From: Deferribacterales bacterium Deferri_01
Lineage (GTDB): Bacteria; Chrysiogenota; Deferribacteres; Deferribacterales; Geovibrionaceae
Reading direction: 5' to 3'
DNA length: 64,000 nucleotides
Assembly: GCA_001603805.1 (NCBI GenBank)
Contig: LUZY01000006.1
Coordinates: forward strand, 1 to 64,000
The translations under genes and the position numbers were made by a program. How positions within the stretch are numbered: the first letter of the stretch is position 1; the number at the start of each line of letters is the position of its first letter. Of the stretch, positions 40,554 through 50,135 are shown in pieces. The notes beneath the pieces were generated by a model. The model was not told the origin of the DNA, did no database searches, and saw only the letters and a list, made by a program, of their open reading frames with translations.

Positions 40554-41492
40554 CTATTGAATTGTCGCAGCAAGATCAGTTTCGCCTATGATAAACTTCA
40601 TAGGGTTAACCTGAACACCGTTTACCAGAACCTCGTAATGGAGGTGAGGTCCGGTGCTTCGTCCGGTGTTGCCCACTTCGGCAATCACCTGCCCCTTATC
40701 CACGTTGTCGCCCTCTTTCATATAAAGTTTATTACAGTGGGCGTAGCGTGTGACATAGCCAAAGCCGTGGTCAACAGTGATCACATTCCCATAGCCTGCT
40801 TTTCTGCCGGAGAATATAACCACACCTTTTGCTGCGGCCTTTATGGGTGTTCCCATTTTGTTGGCAATATCAAGACCTTCATGGAAAACACGTCTTCCAG
40901 TGAAAGGGGACATTCGGTAGCCGAAACTGCTCGATATCCAGCCTTTGGTCGGCCAGATTGAAGGTGTTGAACTCATGATGAGCCTGTGTTCCTCAAGAAA
41001 GTCTGAAAGCTCTGAAAGGCTTGCAGCCCTCTTTTCAAGCTCCAGCCCGAGGGTAACAAGGTTTTCGTTAAGTTCTTCAAAAAATTCTTTTTCCTTCCTT
41101 TCGCTGACCGCAGAAAGATCCTGTATGATGTCGACTTCTTTACCGCCTATAGCAAGCTGTTTCTGTGGAACAGGTCCGTTGGCATAGGTGGCAAGATTTC
41201 GAACTTTGTACTCAAGCTCGTCAACGCTTGCGATCTTTTTCTCGATCTCCTCAAGCTGCATGGCGTAGCCTTCTATTTTTTCCTTAAGTTTTTCATTCTC
41301 TTTTTTAAACACCAGCATATCGTGACGCTCGGAGTAGAGGCTGGTTAAAAAGAAAAAGCCTGTGAAAGAAATAACGGCGTAGAATGCCACCAGCATCATG
41401 ACGAACTTGATCGCAGAGAGACTAAGCTTCTTGGTCTTCACCTCTTCCAGACGGGATTCGTCAAATATCATAATGGTATAGCGTTTCTTCAT
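40554..41492 (-). CDS. M23-family envelope peptidase (LytM domain)
   Basis: This 312-residue protein has one N-terminal membrane span (about residues 28-50), a coiled-coil region (about 58-100 and 125-170), and a C-terminal M23/LytM domain. The zinc ligands are visible: HEGLD (His and Asp), YAHC and HLHYEV. Such proteins cut peptidoglycan cross-links or, when inactive, activate amidases; here the catalytic residues are present. It has its own terminator and is next to proS. A role in cell-wall remodelling during growth or division is likely. Confidence 0.92.
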   Translation of the reverse strand: MKKRYTIMIFDESRLEEVKTKKLSLSAIKFVMMLVAFYAVISFTGFFFLTSLYSERHDMLVFKKENEKLKEKIEGYAMQLEEIEKKIASVDELEYKVRNLATYANGPVPQKQLAIGGKEVDIIQDLSAVSERKEKEFFEELNENLVTLGLELEKRAASLSELSDFLEEHRLIMSSTPSIWPTKGWISSSFGYRMSPFTGRRVFHEGLDIANKMGTPIKAAAKGVVIFSGRKAGYGNVITVDHGFGYVTRYAHCNKLYMKEGDNVDKGQVIAEVGNTGRSTGPHLHYEVLVNGVQVNPMKFIIGETDLAATIQ

Positions 41493-41573
41493 CTTACCTC
41501 CGAACGCTTAAGAGAGAATAAATATATAAATGTTTTACATAATAAATTTCTCTTTAGCAAGAATAACCTTTGT

Positions 41574-43283
41574 TCAGCGCAGCTTTTCCAGCATTTCCAT
41601 AACCGCCGAAATGCAGTCTTCCTTCTTCACTGCCGCTGTTTCGCCTGTTTTACGGATAGTGACTTCCACTTTTCCTTCCGCAAGAGACTTTTTGCCGATT
41701 GCCACACGCACAGGGTATCCCACCAGTTCTGCATCGGTAAACTTCACCCCGGCTCTTTCGTCCCTGTCGTCATACATAACATCCAGACCAAGCCCTGAAA
41801 GCTCTTTGTAGATTGTTTCGGAAAGATCTGCAACTGCCTGCTCATTAGGGTTGAGGGAAACGATAACAACCTGAAAGGGTGCAAGCTGAACGGGCCAGAT
41901 AATGCCTTTTTCATCATGGTTCTGCTCAATGGCCGCAGCGACAACCCTTGTCACCCCTATTCCATAGCAACCCATTATCATAGGATTCCTTTTCCCTTCT
42001 TTATCAAGGTAAACAGCGTTCATGCTTTCGGAATATTTTGTTCCGAGCTTGAAAATATGCCCGACCTCTATCCCTCTTGTGAGAATATACTTACCGCCGT
42101 CAACGGGGCAGGTGTCGCCTTCAATAGCGTTTCTGAAATCGCCGAAGGTTTTAACATCAAAGTCCCTGCCGAAATTAGCGTTTATTATATGAAGATCCTT
42201 TACATTAGCACCCATGACAACATTTTTCATGGCACGGACAGCATAATCGGCATAAATTTCAAGCTTCAGTCCTGCAGGTCCGATGAATCCGGCGGGAGCG
42301 CCTTCAGCATGTACAGCTATATCATCATATGAAGCGAGTTCGGCTGAGGGAGCGCCGAAAAAGTTTTTAACCTTGGCAAGATTAAGCTCGTGGTCGCCTC
42401 TCACAAGGAAACAGTAAAAACTGCCGTCCACATTCACAATCATAGCTTTAAGAATTTTCATTACCGGAACATCAAGAAAAGCCGCAAGCTCTTCAACTGT
42501 TCTGGTATTTGGAGTTTCCTTTTTTTCAGCGGGAAGTATCTCTTCTTTCCACTCGTCCCAGTTATCACCGCACACGGCTTTTTCAAGGTTTGCAGAATAA
42601 CCGCCTTTGTCGCTGCTGATCACTGTGTCCTCACCGGTATCTGCGAGAACCATGAATTCATGGGAGTATGAACCGCCGATCGCTCCGGAGTCAGCCTCAA
42701 CCATAGTATATTTAAGACCGCAGTCATCGAATATACGGCAGTAAGCATCACGCATTTTGCCATAGCTCACGTTTGCGCCTGCATCATCCACATCGAATGA
42801 GTAAGCATCTTTCATGATAAATTCCCTGCCTCTCATCAGCCCGAATCTGGGACGGACTTCGTCACGGAACTTGGTCTGTATCTGATAAAGGTTTATGGGA
42901 AGCTGTTTGTATGAGGTTATGAAGCTTCTGACTATGTCTGTGGTCACTTCCTCATGGGTGGGACCGAAGCAGAAGTTTCTGTCGTGCCTGTCTTTAATAC
43001 GGAGAAGTTCCTTGCCGTAGTAGCTCCAGCGTCCTGATTCCTCCCACATCTCAGCAGGCTGAACAGAAGGCATAAGAAGCTCTATTGCGCCGGAAAGATC
43101 CATATTTTTTCTTATTATATTTTCCGCTTTGCGTATAGCCTTAAGTCCCAGAGGGAGATAATCGTATATACCTGAAGCGAGTTTTTTAATCATCCCCGCT
43201 CTGAGCATCGCTTTGTGGCTCACAACTTCCGCTTCAGCCGGAACTTCTCTCAGTGTTGGGATAAAATATTTGCTTAGTCTCAT
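41574..43283 (-). CDS. proS: Prolyl-tRNA synthetase
   Basis: This 569-residue bacterial-type ProRS charges tRNA-Pro. Class II motifs are visible: the motif 2 region with FRDEVRPRFGLMRGREF and motif 3 with GCYGIGVTR. The editing (INS/YbaK) domain lies between them (about residues 235-380, with ILKAMIVNV and GFIGPAGLK). An anticodon-binding domain is at the C-terminus. I chose ATG 43283 (MRLSKYFIPTL) because GGAGG lies just upstream. Confidence 0.96.
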   Translation of the reverse strand: MRLSKYFIPTLREVPAEAEVVSHKAMLRAGMIKKLASGIYDYLPLGLKAIRKAENIIRKNMDLSGAIELLMPSVQPAEMWEESGRWSYYGKELLRIKDRHDRNFCFGPTHEEVTTDIVRSFITSYKQLPINLYQIQTKFRDEVRPRFGLMRGREFIMKDAYSFDVDDAGANVSYGKMRDAYCRIFDDCGLKYTMVEADSGAIGGSYSHEFMVLADTGEDTVISSDKGGYSANLEKAVCGDNWDEWKEEILPAEKKETPNTRTVEELAAFLDVPVMKILKAMIVNVDGSFYCFLVRGDHELNLAKVKNFFGAPSAELASYDDIAVHAEGAPAGFIGPAGLKLEIYADYAVRAMKNVVMGANVKDLHIINANFGRDFDVKTFGDFRNAIEGDTCPVDGGKYILTRGIEVGHIFKLGTKYSESMNAVYLDKEGKRNPMIMGCYGIGVTRVVAAAIEQNHDEKGIIWPVQLAPFQVVIVSLNPNEQAVADLSETIYKELSGLGLDVMYDDRDERAGVKFTDAELVGYPVRVAIGKKSLAEGKVEVTIRKTGETAAVKKEDCISAVMEMLEKLR

Positions 43284-43422
43284 GCCGCCTCCGAAATGGT
43301 GGTTGAATATCAGCAAAAAGGTTACAATTATTCGGTACATAAATCAACGGGTACTTTTATCGTAATTGTTTGATCTGCCCCGTTCAATGGGCTATAGTGA
43401 GTGGCTGAAGCGGGGGATTTTT

Positions 43423-45075
43423 ATGCACGAAAAACAGCTCGGACAACTGCTGATAGAAATGGGGTATCTGACACAGGAGCAGCTGAAAGTTGCCCTGGAT
43501 GTTCAGCGGGTGCATTCCGGCATGCTGGGTGATATCCTTATTTCCCTTGCGTTTGTTTCTGCTGCAGAAACCTCCAAGGCTGTCGCGAAGCAGGCAAAGC
43601 GGGAATTTATTGACATTACCGGAATAAAACCGGACACCGAACTTTTAAGGCTTTTTGATATAAATACCCTTAAATGCATGTGTTTTATTCCCATTGATAA
43701 AACGGGTGATACAATCAGAATTGCAGCCGCAGATCCTTTTGATGTCGGCATTGCAGATACTGTACGCAGAAAAACGGGGCTCAAGGCTGAAATCCTTGTG
43801 GCAGATAAAGAAAGTATCCTCCGTAGCGTAGAGATAAGCTTTTACCTGATTGAAAAACCGGTAAAAGATGAAATAGTCCGTATGGTTTCCTCTGTTCAGA
43901 CGGATACGCCCGAGCTTCTGGATAAAATAATAAAATACGCTGTCACCGAACGGGCGACTGACATTCACATTTCCCCCGAATCCATCGGCGCACACATATT
44001 CCTTCGCACAGACGGCATAATGCGCCACTGTTTTGCAGTCCCGTCGCCTGTTCATGCTTCCCTCATTTCACGCATTAAGATACTGTCACAGTTGGATATA
44101 GCAGAACAGCGCCTCCCGCAGGACGGCTCAATGTCCGTTGAACTTTTCGATGAGGAGTACGATATCAGAATCTCCACCATCCCCACAGCATACGGCGAAA
44201 ATGCAGTGCTGAGACTCCTTTCCAAAAATCTTTCGATGTTCAGCCTTGAGAATCTGGGATTTGATGAAACTGTAAGGCAAAAGCTTGAAAAGTGCTTCGC
44301 AAAACCACACGGAATATTCCTTGTAACCGGTCCGACCGGATCAGGCAAAACCACAACCTTATATTCGGCACTACGGAGAATAAACGCCCTTGAGCGGCGG
44401 GTTCTCACAGTGGAAGACCCCATTGAATACAGATTTCCCTTTATTAAACAGACACAGGTTAATGAAAAATCAGGCTATAAATTTTCCTCCGCCATGCGTG
44501 CTTTTCTGCGGCAGGATCCGGACGTGATTCTTCTTGGTGAGATGCGTGACGAGGAAACGGCGGAAATAGCCATGAGAGCAGCCATCACCGGACACCTTGT
44601 GCTTTCGACCATGCACACTAACGATGCAGTAACAGCCATACCCCGCCTTTTGGATCTGAAAATCAAAGACTATCTTATCGCATCAGGTGTTTCGGGAATA
44701 ATGGCACAGAGGCTTGTGCGCAAAGTCTGCCGCTTCTGCGCCGGACAGCACAAAACGGATGCGAAAATGCTTGCCTCATACGGCATAGATCCAAAAACGC
44801 CGGCGAGGCACGGCATGAACAGTGAAATGCTGCTTCCCAAAGCCAATGGATGCCATCACTGCGGCGGCACAGGATATGCAGGCAGAACTGTGATTTCCGA
44901 ATTCCTCGAAACCGATGAGGAAATTCAGGATATGATCATAAAAAATGCAACCCCCAACGAAATACACGCAAATGCCGTCAGCAAAGGGATGCTTACCATG
45001 GTTGATGACGGCTTCCTCAAAGCTGCAAGGGGAATCACAACCCTTGATGAAATACGCAGAGTAGCAGTCAAATGA
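43423..45075 (+). CDS. GspE/PilB-type secretion or pilus ATPase
   Basis: This 550-residue hexameric ATPase family member has an N-terminal MshEN-type domain (LGQLLIEMGYLTQEQL, a fold that in some relatives binds cyclic di-GMP). It continues with a linker domain, Walker A GPTGSGKTTTLYS (about 303), an Asp box (TVEDPIEYR), Walker B ILLGEMRD (about 368) and a His box. The tetracysteine zinc site (VCRFC and CHHCGG) follows at about 435 and 476. The start at 43423 is preceded by GGGGG. It is coupled by a 4-base overlap to the platform gene. It powers pilus or type II pseudopilus assembly. No secretin or pseudopilin gene is adjacent, so it may serve the pilin at 3407. Confidence 0.9.
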   Translation: MHEKQLGQLLIEMGYLTQEQLKVALDVQRVHSGMLGDILISLAFVSAAETSKAVAKQAKREFIDITGIKPDTELLRLFDINTLKCMCFIPIDKTGDTIRIAAADPFDVGIADTVRRKTGLKAEILVADKESILRSVEISFYLIEKPVKDEIVRMVSSVQTDTPELLDKIIKYAVTERATDIHISPESIGAHIFLRTDGIMRHCFAVPSPVHASLISRIKILSQLDIAEQRLPQDGSMSVELFDEEYDIRISTIPTAYGENAVLRLLSKNLSMFSLENLGFDETVRQKLEKCFAKPHGIFLVTGPTGSGKTTTLYSALRRINALERRVLTVEDPIEYRFPFIKQTQVNEKSGYKFSSAMRAFLRQDPDVILLGEMRDEETAEIAMRAAITGHLVLSTMHTNDAVTAIPRLLDLKIKDYLIASGVSGIMAQRLVRKVCRFCAGQHKTDAKMLASYGIDPKTPARHGMNSEMLLPKANGCHHCGGTGYAGRTVISEFLETDEEIQDMIIKNATPNEIHANAVSKGMLTMVDDGFLKAARGITTLDEIRRVAVK

Positions 45076-46274
45076 TTTTCTCTGTGCGGGCATTTGATTC
45101 ATACGGCAAAAAAATAAGGCTGACAGTCAACGCCCGTGATCCGCAGGAACTTACAGCATATCTCTCCCACTGCCGTCTTGAGCCCCTTGCAATAAAAGAG
45201 ACCTCCTTTCCGGAAACTTTTTTTCTAAGAAAGGATAAATTGTCCCCTTCCGAGCTGGTTGAAATTCTGGAGAGCCTTTATCTTGTAATAAAATCAGGCA
45301 TTCCGCTTTCGTCAGGGTTGCAGGAACTCACAGAAGATACAGACAGCCCCGCAGTCAGAAATATCCTGAACAGAATTTCATTCAGGATCTCATCAGGAGA
45401 TTCATTTTCATCCGCCTGCGAATCCTGCGGAGGTGCATTTGGTGAAACTGTTTTAAGCCTTATCCGAATAGGTGAGGAGACAGGCAGGCTCGACAGCACT
45501 CTGAAAGACGCTTCAAACCATGTTCAGCGGATGACAGATCTTAAATCTGGAATACGCCAGGCTCTTGTTTATCCTGCTTTTGCATTTTTTTCACTGCTTG
45601 CTGCGCTGATTTTCTGGCTGGTTTACGTAATGCCGCAGATGGCGGACACTTTTCGTGTTTTTGAGGCAGAGCTTCCCCCTGTAACTATTGCTGTTCTGCG
45701 TATTTCAGGTTTTCTCGGCGTGTACGGGATACCTCTGCTCACGGTGCTTGCTGCAGCTGCAGTTCTTGTGGTTTACATCCGTAAAATTGATTCATCCTTC
45801 CGACTGAAGACGGATAGCGCAATGCTGAAACTTCCCGTAGCCGGAAACATTGTGTTTATGTTCAATCTCGCTTTTTTCGCAGAATATATCAGGCTCATGA
45901 CCGGAGCGGGGCTTCCGCTGTACCGTGCGCTTTCAGTTATGGAGAACAGCTTCGGAAATACAGTTTTCAGCAAAGCGGTAAAAGGAATAATGGAATCTGT
46001 AAGCTGCGGTGCTTCTTTTTCTGCTTCAATGGCAAAGGAAAAACTTTTCCCGCCTCTTCTGGTACGCATGGTGAATATAGGCGAACAGACGGGACATCTC
46101 ACCGAACAGCTTGAAACCGCCGCAGAACATTATCTGGAAAGAGCTGAACGCACTGCAAAAAATATATCAAAAGTGCTCGAGCCAGCGGTGATAGGCTTTG
46201 TGGGGCTCTTCATGCTTATTATATTCATAGCACTTCTAAGTCCGGTATTCAGCCTGATCAGCGGCATAAAGTAA
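45072..46274 (+). CDS. GspF/PilC-type inner-membrane platform protein
   Basis: This 400-residue protein has two GspF domains (about 65-190 and 265-390), each rich in helices: LESLYLVIKSGIPLSSGLQEL in the first and AEYIRLMTGAGLPLYRALSVM in the second. Three membrane spans follow the usual pattern (about 165-190, 215-240 and 370-395). It forms the platform on which the GspE/PilB ATPase acts. It converges with chrA without any spacer: the two stop codons are adjacent. Confidence 0.91.
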   Translation: MIFSVRAFDSYGKKIRLTVNARDPQELTAYLSHCRLEPLAIKETSFPETFFLRKDKLSPSELVEILESLYLVIKSGIPLSSGLQELTEDTDSPAVRNILNRISFRISSGDSFSSACESCGGAFGETVLSLIRIGEETGRLDSTLKDASNHVQRMTDLKSGIRQALVYPAFAFFSLLAALIFWLVYVMPQMADTFRVFEAELPPVTIAVLRISGFLGVYGIPLLTVLAAAAVLVVYIRKIDSSFRLKTDSAMLKLPVAGNIVFMFNLAFFAEYIRLMTGAGLPLYRALSVMENSFGNTVFSKAVKGIMESVSCGASFSASMAKEKLFPPLLVRMVNIGEQTGHLTEQLETAAEHYLERAERTAKNISKVLEPAVIGFVGLFMLIIFIALLSPVFSLISGIK

Positions 46275-47453
46275 TCAAAGCAGAATCACTCCCGAAACAG
46301 CAGAAAAAATAACTACGGACCACGAAGGTGCTTTCATGAACTGAAGAAGCCCGAACCCCATGAGCCCTATTACCATCTCTCTGTGTCCTGTTATGCCTTC
46401 AGCAAAAACAGGGTCATAAAACGCTGCAAGCAAAAGCCCCACCACTGCGGCATTTGTTCCCGCAAGAACCTTCTGCGCAGAAGGAAGAGCCCTGAGACTT
46501 TCCCAGAAAGGCAAAACACCCATCACAAGCAGCACCGAAGGCAGAAATATAAAGACAAGAGCCAGCATTCCTCCTGAAAATCCGTTAGGCTGAACACCGG
46601 AGGCGGTGCCAAGATAAGCGGCAAACGTGAAGAGTGGACCCGGCACAGCCTGAACCGCTCCGTAACCTGCCATAAACTTATCGGCGGTAATCCAGTTTCC
46701 CGATGTGACTTCAGCCTGAAGCAAAGGAAGCACAACATGCCCTCCTCCGAATACAAGAGAGCCCGCCCTGTAGAAGCTGTCGGCAAGCTTAACGGACTGA
46801 AGTTCCGTAACTGACGCTGCTATGGGCAGTGCAGCAAGGAGAGCAAAAAACAACGCCAGATAAACCGCCCCTTCTCTGACACGGGATTTTCTTTTAACAC
46901 CGCTGCTGCCGGAATCTGTATTTATAAAAAAATAGCCCGCCAGCCCTCCAGCAATTATTACACCTATCTGCATCAAGCCGGATGACACGGATAGGACAGC
47001 ACATGCGGCAAGCACGGCAACTACCGCCCGCATCCTGTCGGGACAAAGCTTCACAGCCATACTCCACACAGCATGCGCCACCACTGCCGCAGCAGCAACC
47101 TTAAGCCCTTTCAGCCAACCTGAATCGAGTGAACCTCCGAAGAAATCAAGACCGTAAGCAAAGGCAATCATAATAAGTGCAGAAGGCATAGTAAAACCGA
47201 GCCATGCGGCAAAACCGCCCAATTTACCGCCACGCATTAACCCCACCGCAAAGCCTACCTGACTGCTTGCCGGACCGGGTAGAAACTGACACAATGCAAC
47301 AAGATCAGCATACTCCTGTTCACTCATCCATTTTCTTCTGCTAACAAACTCATCATGAAAATAACCGAGATGTGCCACAGGTCCGCCGAATGAAGTAAAA
47401 CCCAGCCGAAGAAAAACACTAAGAATTTCAAGTATGTTTTTTATTCTGTTCAT
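46275..47453 (-). CDS. chrA: Chromate transporter family protein (two-domain)
   Basis: This 392-residue membrane protein has two homologous CHR domains, about 190 residues each. The first carries the signature FTSFGGPVAHLGYFHDEFV followed by FLPGPASSQVG; the second carries VFGGGHVVLPLLQ followed by AVPGPLFTFAAYLG. This is the long-chain ChrA type, known to export chromate in some bacteria; sulfate or other anions are possible physiological substrates. I chose ATG 47453 (MNRIKNILEIL), preceded by GGAAGG. No chrB-like regulator is nearby. Confidence 0.9.
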   Translation of the reverse strand: MNRIKNILEILSVFLRLGFTSFGGPVAHLGYFHDEFVSRRKWMSEQEYADLVALCQFLPGPASSQVGFAVGLMRGGKLGGFAAWLGFTMPSALIMIAFAYGLDFFGGSLDSGWLKGLKVAAAAVVAHAVWSMAVKLCPDRMRAVVAVLAACAVLSVSSGLMQIGVIIAGGLAGYFFINTDSGSSGVKRKSRVREGAVYLALFFALLAALPIAASVTELQSVKLADSFYRAGSLVFGGGHVVLPLLQAEVTSGNWITADKFMAGYGAVQAVPGPLFTFAAYLGTASGVQPNGFSGGMLALVFIFLPSVLLVMGVLPFWESLRALPSAQKVLAGTNAAVVGLLLAAFYDPVFAEGITGHREMVIGLMGFGLLQFMKAPSWSVVIFSAVSGVILL

Positions 47454-47529
47454 TGAACCTTCCATAATAATATTATAATGGAAAAAATGCGCTGTCTGCA
47501 AAGGTTTGAGAATAAGATTCGTTTCCCTG

Positions 47530-47820
47530 TCAGGGATGGGATAATTCAGATATGCGTTCTTTCAGTGTGTGGGCATGTTCCGCTGCACGGCGTTTTATAT
47601 GATCTTTATCACCCGCCAGAAAAGGAACAAAGAGATAACCGCCGCTTACCACAGGCTTGGCAAAAACCATTCCGGTGTACCAAAGCCGTCAGTAAATACG
47701 ACTGTCATTCAGGCAGCACACGGTCACCCCTGCCGTTTTCTCAAGCTCACAGGCAATAATTTTATTAACTGTAGAACTCTCAGGGCTGGGATGACCGGAC
47801 ACCAGAAGAATTTTATTCAT
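47530..47820 (-). pseudogene. Deleted flavodoxin-fold NAD(P)H oxidoreductase gene
   Basis: The minus strand starts MNKILLVSGHPSPESSTVNK, the flavin-binding N-terminus of NAD(P)H oxidoreductases of the YwrO/KefF type. After 43 codons it meets a TGA. In the same frame it continues with GMVFAKPVVSGGYLFVPF and RRAAEHAHTLKERI, which look like the family's C-terminal end. The middle 80-100 residues are missing. The remnant lies 9 bases after upp, so it was probably once part of that transcript. Confidence 0.68.
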
Positions 47821-47829
47821 TTATATTTA

Positions 47830-48468
47830 TTATTTCGTTCCGAAAAGCCTGTCACCTGCATCACCGAGACCGGGAACTATGTAACCCAGCTCATTAAGCT
47901 TTTCATCAAGTGCTGCGGTGTAAACCTTAATATCAGGATGAGCGTTGCAGAACGCCTCCACACCTTCAGGAGCAGCTATAAGGCTCATGAATTTAATGGA
48001 TTCCGCACCCTTATCCTTAAGCATCTGCGCTGCTGCGATAGCTGAACCGCCTGTGGCAAGCATCGGGTCAATGAGTATAAACTCTCTCTTCTCACAGTTC
48101 TGCGGCACTTTGAAGTAATACTGAACAGGCTGAAGAGTTTCATGATCCCTGTAAAGCCCTATGTGCCCCACACGGGCAGAAGGCATAAGCTTCAGTACGC
48201 CTTCAACCATGCCCAGTCCGGCACGGAGTATAGGCACAAGAACAACTTTCTTGCCGGAAACCTCATGAGCCTCCATTTCGCAGATAGGTGTCTTGATCCT
48301 GACCTTTCTCAGGGGAAAATCCTTTGTTATCTCATAAGCCATGAGCATTGCAACTTCGTCCACAAGTTCCTTAAAATCACGCTTTGAGGTCTTCTTGTCC
48401 CTGATATAACGAAGCTTATGCTGAATCAGCGGGTGGCTGATTACCGTAAGGTTTTTAAATTTGCTCAT
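47830..48468 (-). CDS. upp: Uracil phosphoribosyltransferase
   Basis: This 212-residue enzyme converts uracil and PRPP to UMP. Visible are the N-terminal [13 protein letters not shown] motif, the PRPP-binding loop [12 protein letters not shown] (about 128-139) and the uracil-binding C-terminal [17 protein letters not shown]. Its start overlaps the stop region of the uracil permease gene, so the two form a pyrimidine salvage operon. Confidence 0.97.
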   Translation of the reverse strand: MSKFKNLTVISHPLIQHKLRYIRDKKTSKRDFKELVDEVAMLMAYEITKDFPLRKVRIKTPICEMEAHEVSGKKVVLVPILRAGLGMVEGVLKLMPSARVGHIGLYRDHETLQPVQYYFKVPQNCEKREFILIDPMLATGGSAIAAAQMLKDKGAESIKFMSLIAAPEGVEAFCNAHPDIKVYTAALDEKLNELGYIVPGLGDAGDRLFGTK

Positions 48469-49697
48469 TAGTTATCCTCAGGAAGAATAAGGTTAAGAAC
48501 AACGCCGATTATACCTGCGAGACCTATACCGCCGAGAGTTACTTTCCACATGGAAAGATTGACTCCGCCTATTCCGCACACAAGAATAACAGAAGAGATA
48601 ATCAGGTTTCTGGGTTTCGACATGTCTACTCTGCTCTTAACAAGAGAGTTGATGCCTATTCCGGCTATCATTCCGAAAAGCAGGAACATAATACCGCCCA
48701 TTACGGGAACGGGAATTGTTTTAAGAACAGCGCCGAGCTTGCCGAAGAAAGCAAGGCATATAGCAAAAACAGCTGCAATACGCATATACATGGGGTCAAA
48801 CGCCTTGGTAAGGGCAACTGCGCCTGTAACTTCGGAGTATGTGGTGTTTGGTGGACCGCCGAGAACGCTTGCGAAGCTTGTGGCAAGACCGTCACCGAGG
48901 AGGGTTCTGTGGAGTCCGGGGTCTTTGAGATAATCTTTTCCGGTGGTTGAGCTTATCGCCAGAACATCGCCGACATGCTCAATAGCCGGAGCAATGGCAA
49001 CGGGGAGAATGAATATAATCGCTTCCAGATCAAACTGGGGAAAAGCAAAGGAACCGTTTCTTGAAGCTTCAATCCACGGAATAGAAAGCCATGCCGCCTG
49101 CCTTATGGGTTCAAAGCTTACATGTCCCATAATAAGAGCAGCAATATAGCCCACACAGATTGCAGTGAGAATTGGAATAAGGCTGAAAATCTTTTTGCCG
49201 AATGTAACAACTATTATTGCAGTAAGGAGGGTTATACCGGAGAGAATAACAGCCTGAACATTGTACTGACCATCGCCGAAGTGTTTTGTCATACCCACGG
49301 CAACGGGAGCAAGGTTAAGACCGATAACCATAATAACGGGACCTGTCACGATGGGGGGAAGGTATCTTTCTATCGCCTTGATTCCGCCCTGCTTTACAAG
49401 AAAGCTGAACAGAATGTACGAAAACCCCGCACATGTGAGACCGCCCAAAGTTTTGGCAACACCGAAATTCTGCATTCCATATTGTATAGGTGCGATGAAT
49501 GCGAATGAACTTGCAAGAAAAACAGGTACTTTACCCTTAGTAATAACCTGAAAAAGCAGAGTTCCGGCTCCTGCGGTAAACAGCGCAATCGATGGATCAA
49601 GCCCCGTAAGCAGCGGAACAAGAACCAGTGCCCCGAATGCCACGAAAAGCATCTGAAGACCGAGAATCGTCTTCTTTACTCCCGAAAAATTCTCCAT
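48468..49697 (-). CDS. uraA: Uracil permease
   Basis: This 409-residue NCS2-family transporter has about 12-14 membrane segments and the family motifs [13 protein letters not shown]-like in the middle and [16 protein letters not shown] before the last third. It imports uracil by proton symport and feeds the coupled upp enzyme. The start has AAGGAGG upstream. A leader with duplicated sequence and hairpins (49709-49860) precedes it. Confidence 0.95.
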   Translation of the reverse strand: MENFSGVKKTILGLQMLFVAFGALVLVPLLTGLDPSIALFTAGAGTLLFQVITKGKVPVFLASSFAFIAPIQYGMQNFGVAKTLGGLTCAGFSYILFSFLVKQGGIKAIERYLPPIVTGPVIMVIGLNLAPVAVGMTKHFGDGQYNVQAVILSGITLLTAIIVVTFGKKIFSLIPILTAICVGYIAALIMGHVSFEPIRQAAWLSIPWIEASRNGSFAFPQFDLEAIIFILPVAIAPAIEHVGDVLAISSTTGKDYLKDPGLHRTLLGDGLATSFASVLGGPPNTTYSEVTGAVALTKAFDPMYMRIAAVFAICLAFFGKLGAVLKTIPVPVMGGIMFLLFGMIAGIGINSLVKSRVDMSKPRNLIISSVILVCGIGGVNLSMWKVTLGGIGLAGIIGVVLNLILPEDN

Positions 49698-49708
49698 AAA
49701 ACCTCCTT

Positions 49709-49860
49709 AATTTATAATAAAAAAAACTACATCCTGTGTTTTTTTTATACACGCTCGCGGTCTGTAAAACAGACCTTCGCTACGCACGGCGTCGGCACTT
49801 CCCTGTGCCTCCCGAATTTATAATAAAAAAAACTACATCCTGAGTTTTTTTATCTACACA
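49709..49860 (-). repeat. Duplicated leader element with hairpins upstream of uraA
   Basis: A direct repeat of about 37 bp, with a shared core ending in ACTACATCCTG, starts at 49709 and again at 49815, a period of 106 bp. Each copy can form an A8/T7-8 hairpin on the transcript. Between the copies are two perfect GC-containing hairpins: GGTCTGT with ACAGACC (49759-49775) and GGCAC with GTGCC (49794-49809). It could be an attenuator-like leader for the pyrimidine salvage operon, or a small inserted repeat element flanked by a duplication. Confidence 0.6.
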
Positions 49861-50091
49861 CACTCTCTTTCAGAACACCCGGTTTGGCATCAATCGGCAG
49901 ACCTTGACCCGCTCTGATTCGGACGTTTTTCGTCCGTCTTACTAAAACCTTCACCAATACAAAAAACAATAATTATTAAAGATTTACCCGACACTTAAGT
50001 GTGTGTTTCATACCGATTTACAGAAACGCACAACAAAACATTTTATATTAAATTAATATCTTTCTCAGATCAAGATATGAATAAAATACCT
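49861..50091. other. Intergenic region between uraA and a chemoreceptor gene
   Basis: No gene is visible. It holds a short hairpin, CGGACG with CGTCCG (49920-49936), then AT-rich sequence leading to the chemoreceptor's terminator. It should contain the uraA promoter. Confidence 0.5.
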
Positions 50092-50130
50092 AAAAAAAAG
50101 CCGCTGTTCCTTTAAAGGAAAGCGGCTTTT
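50092..50130 (-). terminator. Terminator of the membrane chemoreceptor gene
   Basis: AAAAGCCGCT pairs with AGCGGCTTTT around a self-complementary TTCCTTTAAAGGAA loop region, with an A-run at 50092-50099 that gives the U-run on the minus strand. Confidence 0.9.
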
Positions 50131-50135
50131 GACTT

